NCBI RefSeq assembly: GCF_002236805.1
Contig: NZ_NIQA01000003.1
Coordinates: 372,001 to 436,000, forward strand
From: Pusillimonas sp. T2
Lineage (GTDB): Bacteria > Pseudomonadota > Gammaproteobacteria > Burkholderiales > Burkholderiaceae_B
Length of the DNA: 64,000 nt
Direction: 5' to 3'
Numbering within the stretch: position 1 is the stretch's first letter; each line of letters opens with the position of its first letter. The position numbers and the translations under genes were made by a program. The notes beneath the pieces were generated by a model. That model was not told where the DNA came from. It worked only from the letters and a program-made list of their open reading frames with translations, and did no database searches. Below are positions 48,151-57,104 of the stretch, piece by piece.

Positions 48151-48954
48151 ATGAATCAAACCACCCACCGCCCGCTCGTGCTCGAGGCCCGTAACATCCA
48201 GCTGACCTATACGGGCAAAGGCAAACCTCGCAACACGGTACTTACCGAGTTTTCGTTGCAGGTAGCCCAGGGCGAGACCGTGGCCATACTGGGCCCCAGC
48301 GGCGTCGGCAAGTCGTCTTTATTGCGTGTGCTTGCTGGCCTTCAGCAACCCGAAACCGGCTCTGTGCGCGTACACGGCGAAGAACTCAACGGGCCGCACC
48401 CTCGACTGGGGTTTGTATTTCAAGACCCCAGCCTGTTGCCCTGGCTCAACCTCGAACAAAATGTCGGCTTCGGGCTCGACTTCAAGCACCAGCCCAAAAT
48501 CGGTGAAACCGAACGTGAGGCCCGTATCGCCGCCGCCATTGGCGAAGTCGGCCTGGCAGCAGCGCGTCACCGTTACCCTGCCGAACTATCAGGGGGTATG
48601 GCGCAACGTGCGGCGCTAGCCCGCTGCCTGGCCCGTCAACCCGAAATGCTGCTGCTCGACGAACCGTTCAGCGCGCTCGACGAAATTACCCGCACCGAAA
48701 TGCAGGACCTGCTGCGCGCCATTACACAGAAACACCAGGCCGCCGCAGTGATGGTGACCCACGACATCGACGAAGCCCTGTTGCTGGCCGACCGTATCGT
48801 ACTGATTGGCCATCATCCCGGACGCTTGATCGGCGAATGGCATATCACTTTGCCTCATCCGCGCGACGAAGCCGTCGACGAACTCGAAAGTATTCGCCTT
48901 GAAATCGTGCATGCCTTGCGCAAAGCACGCCAAAAACCCGCCCAGACACACTGA
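48151..48954 (+). CDS. ABC transporter ATP-binding protein (NitT/TauT/SsuB type)
   Basis: A 267-residue ATPase: Walker A GPSGVGKS (48-55), Q-loop VFQDPSLLPW, signature LSGGMAQRAALARCLARQ, Walker B LLLDEPFSALDE and the switch His in VMVTHDIDEALLLAD. The short Q-loop-to-signature spacing and overall likeness to SsuB/TauB suggest import of small sulfonates, nitrate or other organic anions. ATG 48151 is taken as the start; the TTG at 48103 is less likely. It lies 89 bases after the flavoprotein gene and 11 before the binding-protein gene. Confidence 0.88.
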   Translation: MNQTTHRPLVLEARNIQLTYTGKGKPRNTVLTEFSLQVAQGETVAILGPSGVGKSSLLRVLAGLQQPETGSVRVHGEELNGPHPRLGFVFQDPSLLPWLNLEQNVGFGLDFKHQPKIGETEREARIAAAIGEVGLAAARHRYPAELSGGMAQRAALARCLARQPEMLLLDEPFSALDEITRTEMQDLLRAITQKHQAAAVMVTHDIDEALLLADRIVLIGHHPGRLIGEWHITLPHPRDEAVDELESIRLEIVHALRKARQKPAQTH

Positions 48955-48965
48955 GAACGACCATC

Positions 48966-50168
48966 ATGACAACTTTTAACGACACATCCGCCACGAACGA
49001 GGCCCGTCGCCAGTTCCTGAAACTTTCGTCTTTGTTTACCGCCATGGGCGCGCTGCCTTTGCTGAGCATGCAACGCAAGGCCTTTGCTGCCGACCCCAAC
49101 GCCCCATTGCGTATTGGCTACCTGCCCATCACCGACGCCACGCCCTTACTGGTGGCGCACAACAATGGCTTGTTCGAAAAGCAGGGCCTGCAAGTCGAAA
49201 AGCCCCGCCTGTTCCGCAGTTGGGCCCAACTTGTCGAAGCCTTCCTGGCCGGCCAGGTCAATGCCGTTCACCTGCTGTCGCCCATGACCGTCTGGGCACG
49301 TTATGGCAGCCAGTCGAAAGCCAAGATCGTTGCCTGGAACCACATGTCGGGTTCAGGTTTGACCGTACAGCACGACATCAACGACGTTGCGCAACTGGGC
49401 GGCACCACCGTGGCCATTCCCTTCTGGTATTCGATTCACAACGTCATGTTGCAGCACCTGCTTAAAGGTAAAGGCCTTGAGCCCATCAGCGACGGCGAGC
49501 CTAACGAAAAACAAGTCAAGCTAGTGGTCATGGCGCCTTCAGACATGTTGCCCGCGCTGGCCAACAAGCAGATTTCGGGCTACACCGTGGCCGAGCCGTT
49601 TAATGCCTCGGCCGAACTACTCAAGGTTGGCAAAATTTTGCGCTTTACCGGCGACATCTGGAAAGATCACGCCTGCTGCGTCGTGCTGATGCACGAAGAA
49701 GATACCGTGAACCGGCCCGAATGGACTCAGGGCGTTGTCAACGGCATTGTTCAAGCCCAGGCATGGATCCAGAACAACCGTGAGGAAACCGCGCGCATTC
49801 TGTCCAAAGATCACGCACAACGCTATACGCCCCACCCCTTCAATACACTGGCCGAAGTTCTGGTACCTGCGAAACTGGATCGTGCCCGCTACGAAGCAGA
49901 CGGCGCTATTGTCAATAAAGCGTGGCAAGAAAAGCGTATCGACTTCCAACCCTACCCGTTTCCCAGCTACACCGAAGAACTGGTGCGCCGCCTGAAGGGC
50001 ACGCTGGTGTCAGGCAAAAACGAATTCCTGGAAACGCTGGACCCGGCATTTGCAGCCAAAGACCTGGTCGACGACCGCTTTGCACGCAAGGCCATCGAAA
50101 GCATTGGCGGCATGAGCGTTTTTGGCATGCCTCCAGGCTACGAGCGCCAGGAAATCATCACCGCTTAA
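48966..50168 (+). CDS. ABC transporter substrate-binding protein (NitT/TauT/SsuA type)
   Basis: A 400-residue periplasmic binding protein. The N-terminal segment has an RR before a hydrophobic stretch (ARRQFLKLSSLFTAMGALPL), fitting a Tat-type signal, with cleavage likely near AFAADPN. The NMT1/THI5-like fold is shown by LRIGYLPITDATPLLVAHNN, GLFEKQGLQVEKPRLFRSWA and VVMAPSDMLPALANKQISGY. The ligand is unknown. Its length (about 360 mature residues) exceeds typical SsuA by 40, mostly from a C-terminal extension. Confidence 0.87.
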   Translation: MTTFNDTSATNEARRQFLKLSSLFTAMGALPLLSMQRKAFAADPNAPLRIGYLPITDATPLLVAHNNGLFEKQGLQVEKPRLFRSWAQLVEAFLAGQVNAVHLLSPMTVWARYGSQSKAKIVAWNHMSGSGLTVQHDINDVAQLGGTTVAIPFWYSIHNVMLQHLLKGKGLEPISDGEPNEKQVKLVVMAPSDMLPALANKQISGYTVAEPFNASAELLKVGKILRFTGDIWKDHACCVVLMHEEDTVNRPEWTQGVVNGIVQAQAWIQNNREETARILSKDHAQRYTPHPFNTLAEVLVPAKLDRARYEADGAIVNKAWQEKRIDFQPYPFPSYTEELVRRLKGTLVSGKNEFLETLDPAFAAKDLVDDRFARKAIESIGGMSVFGMPPGYERQEIITA

Positions 50169-50180
50169 GGCAAAACGTTC

Positions 50181-50963
50181 ATGCGCAAGATTCTGTTTTT
50201 CGCAGCACCCGGCAAGCGCACACTGCTCAGCCTGACCGGGCTGCTGGTGCTGATCGTCCTTTGGGGGGTTGGTATCGAGTTTTTAAAACGCGATATCGCA
50301 ATGGCCGGACTTCTCAGCCCCGCCGACACGCTGTCAAGCCTGTACGCCCTTGTCAGCGACAACCAGCTCACCACGCACACCCTGACCAGCTTGAAACGAG
50401 TACTGGTGGGGTTGTTCTTTGCCTTGCTCATCGGCATACCGGTCGGGCTGGCCATCGGTGGTTCGCGCACGCTTGAAAACAGCACCAGCAGCGCCTTTCA
50501 GTTTTTGCGCATGATTTCGCCGCTATCGTGGATGCCTATTGCGGTAATGATTTTTGGTATTGGCGACGCCCCCATTTACTTTCTGCTGTCGTTTGCCGCT
50601 GTCTGGCCTGTTATCTTGAATACAGCCGCGGGCGTCAAGCAACTCGACCCAAAATGGTTGATGCTGGCAAAAAGCTTAAGTGCAACCCGAAGCGAAGTCT
50701 TGCTGCGCATCGTCATCCCCGGTGTTTTGGGCCACATTCTTACCGGCGCTCGTTTGGCCATTGGTATTATCTGGATCGTGCTGGTACCTTGCGAGATGCT
50801 CGGCGTCAGTTCGGGACTGGGATACTTCATTCTAGACACCCGCGACCGCTTGGCTTACTCAGAGTTGATGGCCGTGATTGTGCTGATTGGTGCCCTGGGC
50901 TTTTTGCTTGACCTGGCCGCCCAGAAGCTTTATCAGCGCTGGACACACACCAACCAAACTTGA
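50181..50963 (+). CDS. ABC transporter permease (NitT/TauT/SsuC type)
   Basis: A 260-residue inner-membrane permease with six predicted helices and the coupling EAA-like loop seen in AKSLSATRSEVLLRIVIPGV. It forms with the two preceding genes a complete type I importer, and follows the binding-protein gene by 12 bases. Helical stretches RTLLSLTGLLVLIVLWGVGI and LGFLLDLAAQKLYQRW match SsuC/TauC-type proteins. Confidence 0.88.
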   Translation: MRKILFFAAPGKRTLLSLTGLLVLIVLWGVGIEFLKRDIAMAGLLSPADTLSSLYALVSDNQLTTHTLTSLKRVLVGLFFALLIGIPVGLAIGGSRTLENSTSSAFQFLRMISPLSWMPIAVMIFGIGDAPIYFLLSFAAVWPVILNTAAGVKQLDPKWLMLAKSLSATRSEVLLRIVIPGVLGHILTGARLAIGIIWIVLVPCEMLGVSSGLGYFILDTRDRLAYSELMAVIVLIGALGFLLDLAAQKLYQRWTHTNQT

Positions 50964-50976
50964 CCCCCCTAGTCAA

Positions 50977-52233
50977 TTACTCAAACAGGCGCTGATGCAA
51001 CTGCAACAGCGCCTGTTTTTCTGATGGTAGCGTCAGTGCCGACTCGGCGCGCTCAAGCGCAATACGGGCATGTGTTAGCAAGTCCCCCTGCACCCATGGC
51101 GGCGCGTTACAGAACAAGGCATGCAACGACTTTTGCACGCGCACCTGAACCTCGATCATTCCTGCGCCATCTCGAGAGATCGGCATAAAGAAATCGTTCA
51201 GCATGTCTTCGAACGCCAAAGGTGGCACCCATACGCGGGCATACGCTATGTTTTCAGGCGATGATAGCGGCGCAAGGTACTGGGTCAATACTCGCACGCC
51301 ACGGCCCAGAACATCTATCGCCGTGCCCGGGTCATTGACGGCGGGCGACAACGCGCGCGATGCAATTTCGGCGAGCACGCACAATCCAAAGCGCGGATCT
51401 TGATCGAAAGAGCGTTCAGGTGCCAATGTGTAAGCCGCGCGCATCGCCTCGGTTAAACCACTGTCAGAGCTTGAGTCGACCCACAGCAATGGCGTGCGCG
51501 GATGCACAAACGCGCCGGCTACGGCATCGACATAAACGTTGCAATTGAACTTTTCAGCACACTCGTTTAATTGACCAATATCAAGATGCTCGACGTAAGC
51601 AACACCATCGGGGTATATCGGCATTGCATGCGCTGGAATGGTGGATTGTGGATCACGCAAAACTTGCCCGCCCATTGCTGGGCAACGCCGCCAGTAATCA
51701 AGTGCGTTGGCCGTTGCCGTCTCGACGCGCTCGGTGGTGTCGCCCACACGGCCAAAATGGGTCAGGTGGGAAATCCAGCGCAGCAACGCCAGCACCACCA
51801 ACCCAATAACGACTAACGACACCACAAACAAAATAACCCGGCCACGCGGCCCGTAAACCCCGGCGCTAAGCGCCACAATACCGACCAGGCTAAACAGAAA
51901 CGACCCCAGAAACGTGGACAACACATTTTGGCTGGTGGTGTCTTGCATGAGCAGCCGGGTGGCGCGCGGCGTAACGCTGGACGTTGCCGCACTGTAGGCC
52001 GAGACCATGACGGTTAACGAGAACGTGGTCACCGCCAACATACTGCCTGCCAGGATATCAAGAATATGATCGACAGCATCAGCACCAATAACACCGGCCA
52101 GGCCTTCAGGAATGAACGGGTCGAGCAGTACCGACAGCAACGCCGAGGCGATGGCAAGTAATGAGAACAAAAGCGCCCTGACCCAAAGGGTACGGGTGAG
52201 CTGCTTAACCAGCCATTGCCATTTTGACAGCAT
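50977..52233 (-). CDS. DUF2254 family membrane protein
   Basis: A 418-residue protein. The N-terminal 160 residues include four hydrophobic helices (WVRALLFSLLAIASALLSVL, ILAGSMLAVTTFSLTVMVSA, VLSTFLGSFLFSLVGIVALS, VILFVVSLVVIGLVVLALLR), followed by a soluble C-terminal half with AAYTLAPERSFDQDPRFGLC, LAEIASRALSPAVNDPGTAI and DVLGRGV, the DUF2254 hallmark. Family function is not established; an ion-channel-like or regulatory role is only a guess. It converges with the ABC permease gene. Confidence 0.85.
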   Translation of the reverse strand: MLSKWQWLVKQLTRTLWVRALLFSLLAIASALLSVLLDPFIPEGLAGVIGADAVDHILDILAGSMLAVTTFSLTVMVSAYSAATSSVTPRATRLLMQDTTSQNVLSTFLGSFLFSLVGIVALSAGVYGPRGRVILFVVSLVVIGLVVLALLRWISHLTHFGRVGDTTERVETATANALDYWRRCPAMGGQVLRDPQSTIPAHAMPIYPDGVAYVEHLDIGQLNECAEKFNCNVYVDAVAGAFVHPRTPLLWVDSSSDSGLTEAMRAAYTLAPERSFDQDPRFGLCVLAEIASRALSPAVNDPGTAIDVLGRGVRVLTQYLAPLSSPENIAYARVWVPPLAFEDMLNDFFMPISRDGAGMIEVQVRVQKSLHALFCNAPPWVQGDLLTHARIALERAESALTLPSEKQALLQLHQRLFE

Positions 52234-52279
52234 GATTTCCCCCAGTTAACCAAGCGTCCGGCAGAACAATCAGCACTAT

Positions 52280-53122
52280 TTAAAACGTGTCGAACGGGTT
52301 GTACGGCAGTGCGCGCTTGTGAGCGGTGGCCCGATAAATACCCACGATTTTTTCAAAGACATCAACCGGAACCGGCTTACCTTCAAGAAAATCATCAAGC
52401 TGATCGTAGGTTAGGCCAAACGCCTCTTCATCAGGTTTGAGCGGCGACAGGGATTCGAGGTCGGCCGTGGGTACTTTATAAACCAACGATTCGGGTGCCC
52501 CAAAACGCAACGCCAGCGCCCGTACACGGCGCTTGGACAGCCCCGTCAGGGGGGTCACGTCGGCAGCGCCGTCGCCAAATTTAGTAAAGAAGCCCGTCAA
52601 GGCTTCGGCGGCATGGTCAGTGCCCACCACAATGCCATCGTATGCACCGCCCACAGCAAACTGGGCAATCATGCGCTGGCGCGCCTTAATATTGCCAAGC
52701 AAAAAGTCTTGGTGCGCCGGGTCGCGAAACTCGGCGCCCCCCTGAACAACCGATGCCAGCATTGCATCACTGGCGGGCTTGATATCGACGGTAATCAGGC
52801 GATCGGGGCAGATAACGCCCAGGCCAGCCTGCGCATCGGCTTCGTCTTTTTGCACGCCGTAAGGTAAACGCATGGCAATAAATTGCGCCTCGGCCCCGGC
52901 GGCACGCACCCGCTCGACAGCACGCTGCGAAAGGCAGCCCCCGACCAGCGAATCGACCCCGCCACTGATACCCAGCACCAACGCCTTACGGCGTGTGCGC
53001 AACAGATAATCAGCCAAAAACGTGACACGCTTTTCGATTTCCTGGTCAACATTGAATGTATCGGCAACACAAAGTTCTGAAATAATCTGTTTTTGTAGAG
53101 CAGTCTGGTCAGGAGACAACAC
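52280..53122 (-). CDS. nadE: NH3-dependent NAD(+) synthetase
   Basis: NadE amidates deamido-NAD with ammonia and ATP. The 280-residue single-domain protein has the PP-loop SGGVDSLVGGCLSQ after RKALVLGI, the family segments YDGIVVGTDHAAEALTGFFT, KFGDGAADVTPLTGLSKRRV and LESLSPLKPDEEAFGLTYDQ. There is no N-terminal nitrilase/glutaminase domain, so it is the bacterial ammonia-dependent form. Divergent from the FMN reductase gene. Confidence 0.95.
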   Translation of the reverse strand: MLSPDQTALQKQIISELCVADTFNVDQEIEKRVTFLADYLLRTRRKALVLGISGGVDSLVGGCLSQRAVERVRAAGAEAQFIAMRLPYGVQKDEADAQAGLGVICPDRLITVDIKPASDAMLASVVQGGAEFRDPAHQDFLLGNIKARQRMIAQFAVGGAYDGIVVGTDHAAEALTGFFTKFGDGAADVTPLTGLSKRRVRALALRFGAPESLVYKVPTADLESLSPLKPDEEAFGLTYDQLDDFLEGKPVPVDVFEKIVGIYRATAHKRALPYNPFDTF

Positions 53123-53216
53123 GGCGCTTCCTCTTTATGGCGTCAAGATCAGGCTTTATGATAGCTGATGCGGTGCACAATCCGGGCACCGCCACCACAT
53201 TGGAGATTTCGATTCT

Positions 53217-53783
53217 ATGGCACTCAAGCTTCAGGTAGTTATTTGCAGCACCCGCCCCGGCCGCGTTGGCCCGTCTGTGGCCAAATGGTTTGCCGACTAT
53301 GCCAAGGCCAATAGCCAGTTCGACATCGAGCTGATTGACCTGGTCGACTTCAAGCTGCCCGTTTTTGACGAACCCAACCACCCGGCCATGCGCAACTACC
53401 AGCACGACCACACCAAGCGCTGGAGCGCCAGTGTTGATTCGGCCGATGCGTTCGTATTTGTGACTCCTGAATACAACTACTGCGCCCCACCCTCGTTCTA
53501 CAACGCGCTGAATTATCTGGTTAAAGAATGGGCCTACAAACCTGCAGGCTTTGTCAGCTATGGCGGCGTCTCGGGCGGGCTGCGCGCTGCTCAACAGGCC
53601 AAATCGCTGGTTACAACCCTGCGCATGATGCCCATTACCGAAGGCGTGATGGTGCCCATGGTGGCTACCATGCTCGACGAAAACAAAAACTTCAAATCGA
53701 ACGAACTTATCGACAAATCGGCCGAAACTATGCTGGGCGAACTGCACCGGTGGGCTGTTGCCCTGAAAACCATGCGTGCCTAA
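53217..53783 (+). CDS. NADPH-dependent FMN reductase
   Basis: A 188-residue flavodoxin-like protein of the SsuE/ArsH/ChrR group. The FMN phosphate-binding loop is CSTRPGRVGPSVAKW, TPEYNYCAPPSFYNALNYL and SYGGVSGGLRAAQQAKSL are the further cofactor contacts. Likely a soluble NAD(P)H:FMN or quinone reductase; specificity is not visible. An adjoining 40-bp palindrome lies downstream. Confidence 0.9.
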   Translation: MALKLQVVICSTRPGRVGPSVAKWFADYAKANSQFDIELIDLVDFKLPVFDEPNHPAMRNYQHDHTKRWSASVDSADAFVFVTPEYNYCAPPSFYNALNYLVKEWAYKPAGFVSYGGVSGGLRAAQQAKSLVTTLRMMPITEGVMVPMVATMLDENKNFKSNELIDKSAETMLGELHRWAVALKTMRA

Positions 53784-53838
53784 ACCGGCTAAACAATAGC
53801 GGGCAGGTCAACATAGACCTGCGGACGCGTCATTAAAA

Positions 53839-53878
53839 ACACCCCAAAGATTGGATACGTATCCAGTCTTTGGGGTGT
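53839..53878. repeat. 40-bp near-perfect palindrome (probable terminator of the minus-strand GDT1 gene)
   Basis: The arms 53839-53858 and 53859-53878 are reverse complements with a single mismatch (G-T pair) and no loop bases in the DNA. On the minus strand it is followed by TTTTT, so it can act as a terminator 92 bases after the GDT1-family stop. The lack of a loop and the 20-bp arms are unusual for a simple terminator. Confidence 0.7.
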
Positions 53879-53969
53879 AGTTCAATGGGCAATCGGTGTC
53901 TTCATTGCGAAGCTATTGCGGCCGCTCGTGTATCGAAAACATTAATGCGCCCCCGGCTAATACGCCGTT

Positions 53970-54557
53970 TTAACCGCCAGCGTCCGCCATAAAATCTCCC
54001 ACGCCCATCAGCGCCAACACACCTAATATGGCAAAAATGGCGGCAGCAATGCTGTGAACCAGTCGCATCGGAATCTTGGCGGCAAATTTATTCCCCACAA
54101 AAACGGCGGGAACGTCAGCAATCAGCATGCCCAGCGTCGTGCCGGCAATCACCAGCACCGGCGCGGCGTAGCTCGCGGCAAGAGCCACCGTCGCAATCTG
54201 CGTTTTATCGCCCATCTCCGCCAAGAAAAACGTGACAAACGTTGCACCAAACACCCCAAGTCGACGGGCGATCTGGGTTTCTTCCTCTTCGATCTTGTCG
54301 GGGATGAGTGTCCAGATAGCCATGGCCAAAAATGACAGGCCGAGAATCCAGCGCAAAACATCGGGGCTAAGCACGGTCGTTACCCAAGTGCCAACCGCGC
54401 CGGCAAGGCCATGATTAAGCAGGGTTGCCGCCAAAATACCCAAAATAATAGGCACTGGCTTTTTAAAACGTGCGGCCAGAATAAACGCCAGCAACTGGGT
54501 TTTGTCACCCATTTCTGCCAGTGCGACGACACCGGTCGATACCCACAATGCTTCCAC
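53970..54557 (-). CDS. GDT1/TMEM165 family membrane protein (probable Mn2+/cation exporter)
   Basis: A 195-residue protein with six predicted helices and two copies of the family signature E-x-G-D-K-T (VALAEMGDKTQLLAFILAA and FLAEMGDKTQIATVALAA). Bacterial homologues such as MneA export manganese; the family assignment is firm, the metal is inference. No obvious yybP-ykoY riboswitch could be recognised upstream. It is divergent from the pirin gene with 173 bases between starts. Confidence 0.88.
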   Translation of the reverse strand: MEALWVSTGVVALAEMGDKTQLLAFILAARFKKPVPIILGILAATLLNHGLAGAVGTWVTTVLSPDVLRWILGLSFLAMAIWTLIPDKIEEEETQIARRLGVFGATFVTFFLAEMGDKTQIATVALAASYAAPVLVIAGTTLGMLIADVPAVFVGNKFAAKIPMRLVHSIAAAIFAILGVLALMGVGDFMADAGG

Positions 54558-54730
54558 AATGCTACCTTCACCTATAATTGATCCGGGCGGTATTGTATCG
54601 CCCTAAACCTGTCGCAGGCCTGACGACCGCAGCTCAATTACCAACCCCTGTCGCAGTGCTCACCGTGCCCGCCAAATCGCGGTCCGCGTCCCGAACACTT
54701 TGTCACCCTCCCCGCCTCAAGGTAAACACC

Positions 54731-55603
54731 ATGCCGATGATTCCCGTCAAACACGCCGAAATCGTGACTTCACCCCGCCCTATCGAGCGTCTGATCGTCG
54801 GGCGCCCCACTTCTGATGGCGCCGGCGTCAAATTGACGCGAGTACTGTCAGGTAGCCTGCAGCGGCGTCTGGACCCCTACCTGATGCTTGACGCCTTTGG
54901 CAGCGATGACCCCGACGATTACATTGCCGGCTTCCCGAACCATCCGCACCGCGGTTTTGAAACTATTACCTACATGATTGCGGGGCGCATGCGCCACAAC
55001 GACAGCGCGGGCAACGAAGGCATTTTGCAGAATGGCGGTGTGCAATGGATGACGGCCGGGCGCGGTGTCATTCACTCTGAACTACCCGAACAAGAAGAAG
55101 GCGTAATGGAAGGTTTTCAGTTATGGCTGAACCTGCCCGCCGCCGACAAAATGTGCGAGCCCGGATACCTTGATATCCAGCATGAAGAAATGCCCGAAAT
55201 TACACCCTCGGCAAATGTCACCGTGCGAGTTATTGCAGGGCAAAGTCATGGGGTCGCGGGGAAAATCCAGCGCACAAAAACTCGTCCGCTGTATCTGGAC
55301 ATCCATTTCAGTGGGCCAGGCCAGTTTACCCAAGCCCTGCCTGCATCGGCAAACGCGTTTGTTTATGTGTATCGCGGCGAAGTTAAAACGGGTAACACGC
55401 CCGTCCCCTTGCAAAACATGGGCATATTTACCAACACGCCGGGTACCGACGGCGTTGTCATCAGTGCAGACGGCCCGGCCCGAGTATTGCTCATTGCCGG
55501 CGAGCCCCTGAACGAACCCATTGCCCAATATGGCCCCTTTGTCATGAACACCCAGCAAGAACTCATGCAGGCCGTCAGCGACTTCCAATCAGGACAATTT
55601 TAA
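54731..55603 (+). CDS. Pirin family protein
   Basis: A 290-residue bicupin protein. The pirin signature is seen in NHPHRGFETITYMIAGRM with downstream HNDSAG and MTAGRGVIHSELPE, giving the metal-binding His/Glu set of the N-terminal cupin (quercetin-dioxygenase-like). The C-terminal cupin holds LYLDIHFSGPGQF and FVYVYRGEVKTGN. Molecular role in bacteria varies (quercetinase, regulatory partner). ATG 54731 is chosen because of AAGG upstream; an open frame extends 51 codons further without family similarity. dbpA follows after four bases. Confidence 0.88.
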   Translation: MPMIPVKHAEIVTSPRPIERLIVGRPTSDGAGVKLTRVLSGSLQRRLDPYLMLDAFGSDDPDDYIAGFPNHPHRGFETITYMIAGRMRHNDSAGNEGILQNGGVQWMTAGRGVIHSELPEQEEGVMEGFQLWLNLPAADKMCEPGYLDIQHEEMPEITPSANVTVRVIAGQSHGVAGKIQRTKTRPLYLDIHFSGPGQFTQALPASANAFVYVYRGEVKTGNTPVPLQNMGIFTNTPGTDGVVISADGPARVLLIAGEPLNEPIAQYGPFVMNTQQELMQAVSDFQSGQF

Positions 55604-55607
55604 TTTT

Positions 55608-56993
55608 ATGACCACACCTACGGGTTTTCACACCCTGCCCCTGCCCGACACACTACTGGCCACACTCGACGACCTCGGTTTTACCGACATGACGCCGATT
55701 CAGGCACAAACATTGCCTCTGGCACTCGACGGCAAAGACCTGATCGCCCAAGCCAAAACCGGCTCGGGCAAAACAGCGGCATTTGGATTGCCCTTGCTGG
55801 CAAAGCTCAACCCGCGCTTCTTCGGCACCCAGGCACTGGTACTTTGCCCCACGCGCGAACTGGCCGACCAGGTCAGCCGCGAACTGCGACGACTGGCGCG
55901 CAACATCGAAAACATCAAGATACTTACGTTGTGCGGCGGAGCCGCCATCAAACCGCAAATCGAATCGCTGCAGCATGGGGCCCATGTTGTCGTGGGCACA
56001 CCCGGCCGGGTGCGCGACCACCTGGAGCGCGAAAGCCTGATTTTGCCCGGGTTGCAAACCCTGGTACTTGATGAAGCCGACCGCATGATCGACATGGGCT
56101 TCTATGACGACATGGTGGCGATTGCATCGCACTGTCCGCACAAGCGCCAAACCCTGCTGTTCTCGGCCACGTACCCCGACAACATCCGCAAGGCCAGCGC
56201 CCGCTTCCTTAACCGCCCACTCGAAGTCTTTACCGAAGCTCTGCACAGTGCCCACCACATCGAACAGCACTTCTACGAGGTCAACGACGACCAGCGCCTC
56301 GACATTGCCGTCAAGCTGCTTTCAAAACACCGGCCCGGCTCCACCCTGATCTTTTGCAACACCAAGGCGCGTGTCACCGACATGACCGACGTGCTGCGCG
56401 AGCACGGTTTCAGCGCACTCGAACTACATGGGGACATGGAACAACGCGACCGCGAGGACGTGATGATCCAGTTTGCCAACCAAAGCTGTGCGGTATTGGT
56501 CGCCACCGACGTCGCTGCGCGGGGCCTAGACATCAAAACCCTAGATGCGGTCATCAACGTCGATATTTCGCCCGACCCCGAGGTGCATGTTCACCGCATA
56601 GGTCGTACAGGCCGAACCGACCAGCCGGGCCTGGCCATTAGCCTGGTCGGCGCCAAAGAAATGCAGTGGGCCGAGCGCATTGCGCAGTTCCAGAAGGCCC
56701 CTTTGGTCTGGAAACCGCTCGAGTCGGTTAAAAAACAAGCGATTAAACCGGTGGGTGCGCCCATGGTCACCTTGTGTATTCAGGGGGGCAAGAAAAACAA
56801 GCTGCGCCCTGGCGACCTGCTGGGTGCCCTGACAAAAGACGCGGGCCTGCAATTCGACGATGTCGGCAAAATCACTATTCTTGATTATGTCGCCTTTGTT
56901 GCATTAAGGCGCGAAGTTGCAGACGACGCCTACGCCCATCTGGCCAATGGCCAAATAAAAGGCAAGCAATTCCGCATGCGGTTTATGAGCTGA
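55608..56993 (+). CDS. dbpA: ATP-dependent RNA helicase DbpA
   Basis: A 461-residue DEAD-box helicase: Q motif FTDMTPIQAQTLPLAL, Walker A AKTGSGKT (49-56), DEAD in VLDEADRMIDMGF, SAT motif, ATDVAARGLDIKT and HRIGRTGR. The C-terminal 80 residues (TLCIQGGKKNKLRPGDLLGA and DYVAFVALRREVADDAYAHL) form the RNA-binding domain that directs E. coli DbpA to 23S rRNA hairpin 92, which separates it from RhlE and SrmB. A role in 50S assembly is inferred. Length is close to E. coli DbpA (457). Confidence 0.93.
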   Translation: MTTPTGFHTLPLPDTLLATLDDLGFTDMTPIQAQTLPLALDGKDLIAQAKTGSGKTAAFGLPLLAKLNPRFFGTQALVLCPTRELADQVSRELRRLARNIENIKILTLCGGAAIKPQIESLQHGAHVVVGTPGRVRDHLERESLILPGLQTLVLDEADRMIDMGFYDDMVAIASHCPHKRQTLLFSATYPDNIRKASARFLNRPLEVFTEALHSAHHIEQHFYEVNDDQRLDIAVKLLSKHRPGSTLIFCNTKARVTDMTDVLREHGFSALELHGDMEQRDREDVMIQFANQSCAVLVATDVAARGLDIKTLDAVINVDISPDPEVHVHRIGRTGRTDQPGLAISLVGAKEMQWAERIAQFQKAPLVWKPLESVKKQAIKPVGAPMVTLCIQGGKKNKLRPGDLLGALTKDAGLQFDDVGKITILDYVAFVALRREVADDAYAHLANGQIKGKQFRMRFMS

Positions 56994-57104
56994 CGTAATA
57001 CCCGGCCTGTCGAGCAACCACACGCTTGGCGGGCCGGAAAAAATTGCGTTGCCTTCTACTCGGGTCGCGCGACGTGGCGCCCCTGAAGCCGGGTAGCCCG
57101 GAAA

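Noticed and set aside
54558-54730. Possible yybP-ykoY manganese riboswitch before the GDT1-family gene
   Set aside because: A GGGGAG is present on the minus strand, but the conserved core parts that follow it in that riboswitch could not be found by eye. A covariance-model search would decide.
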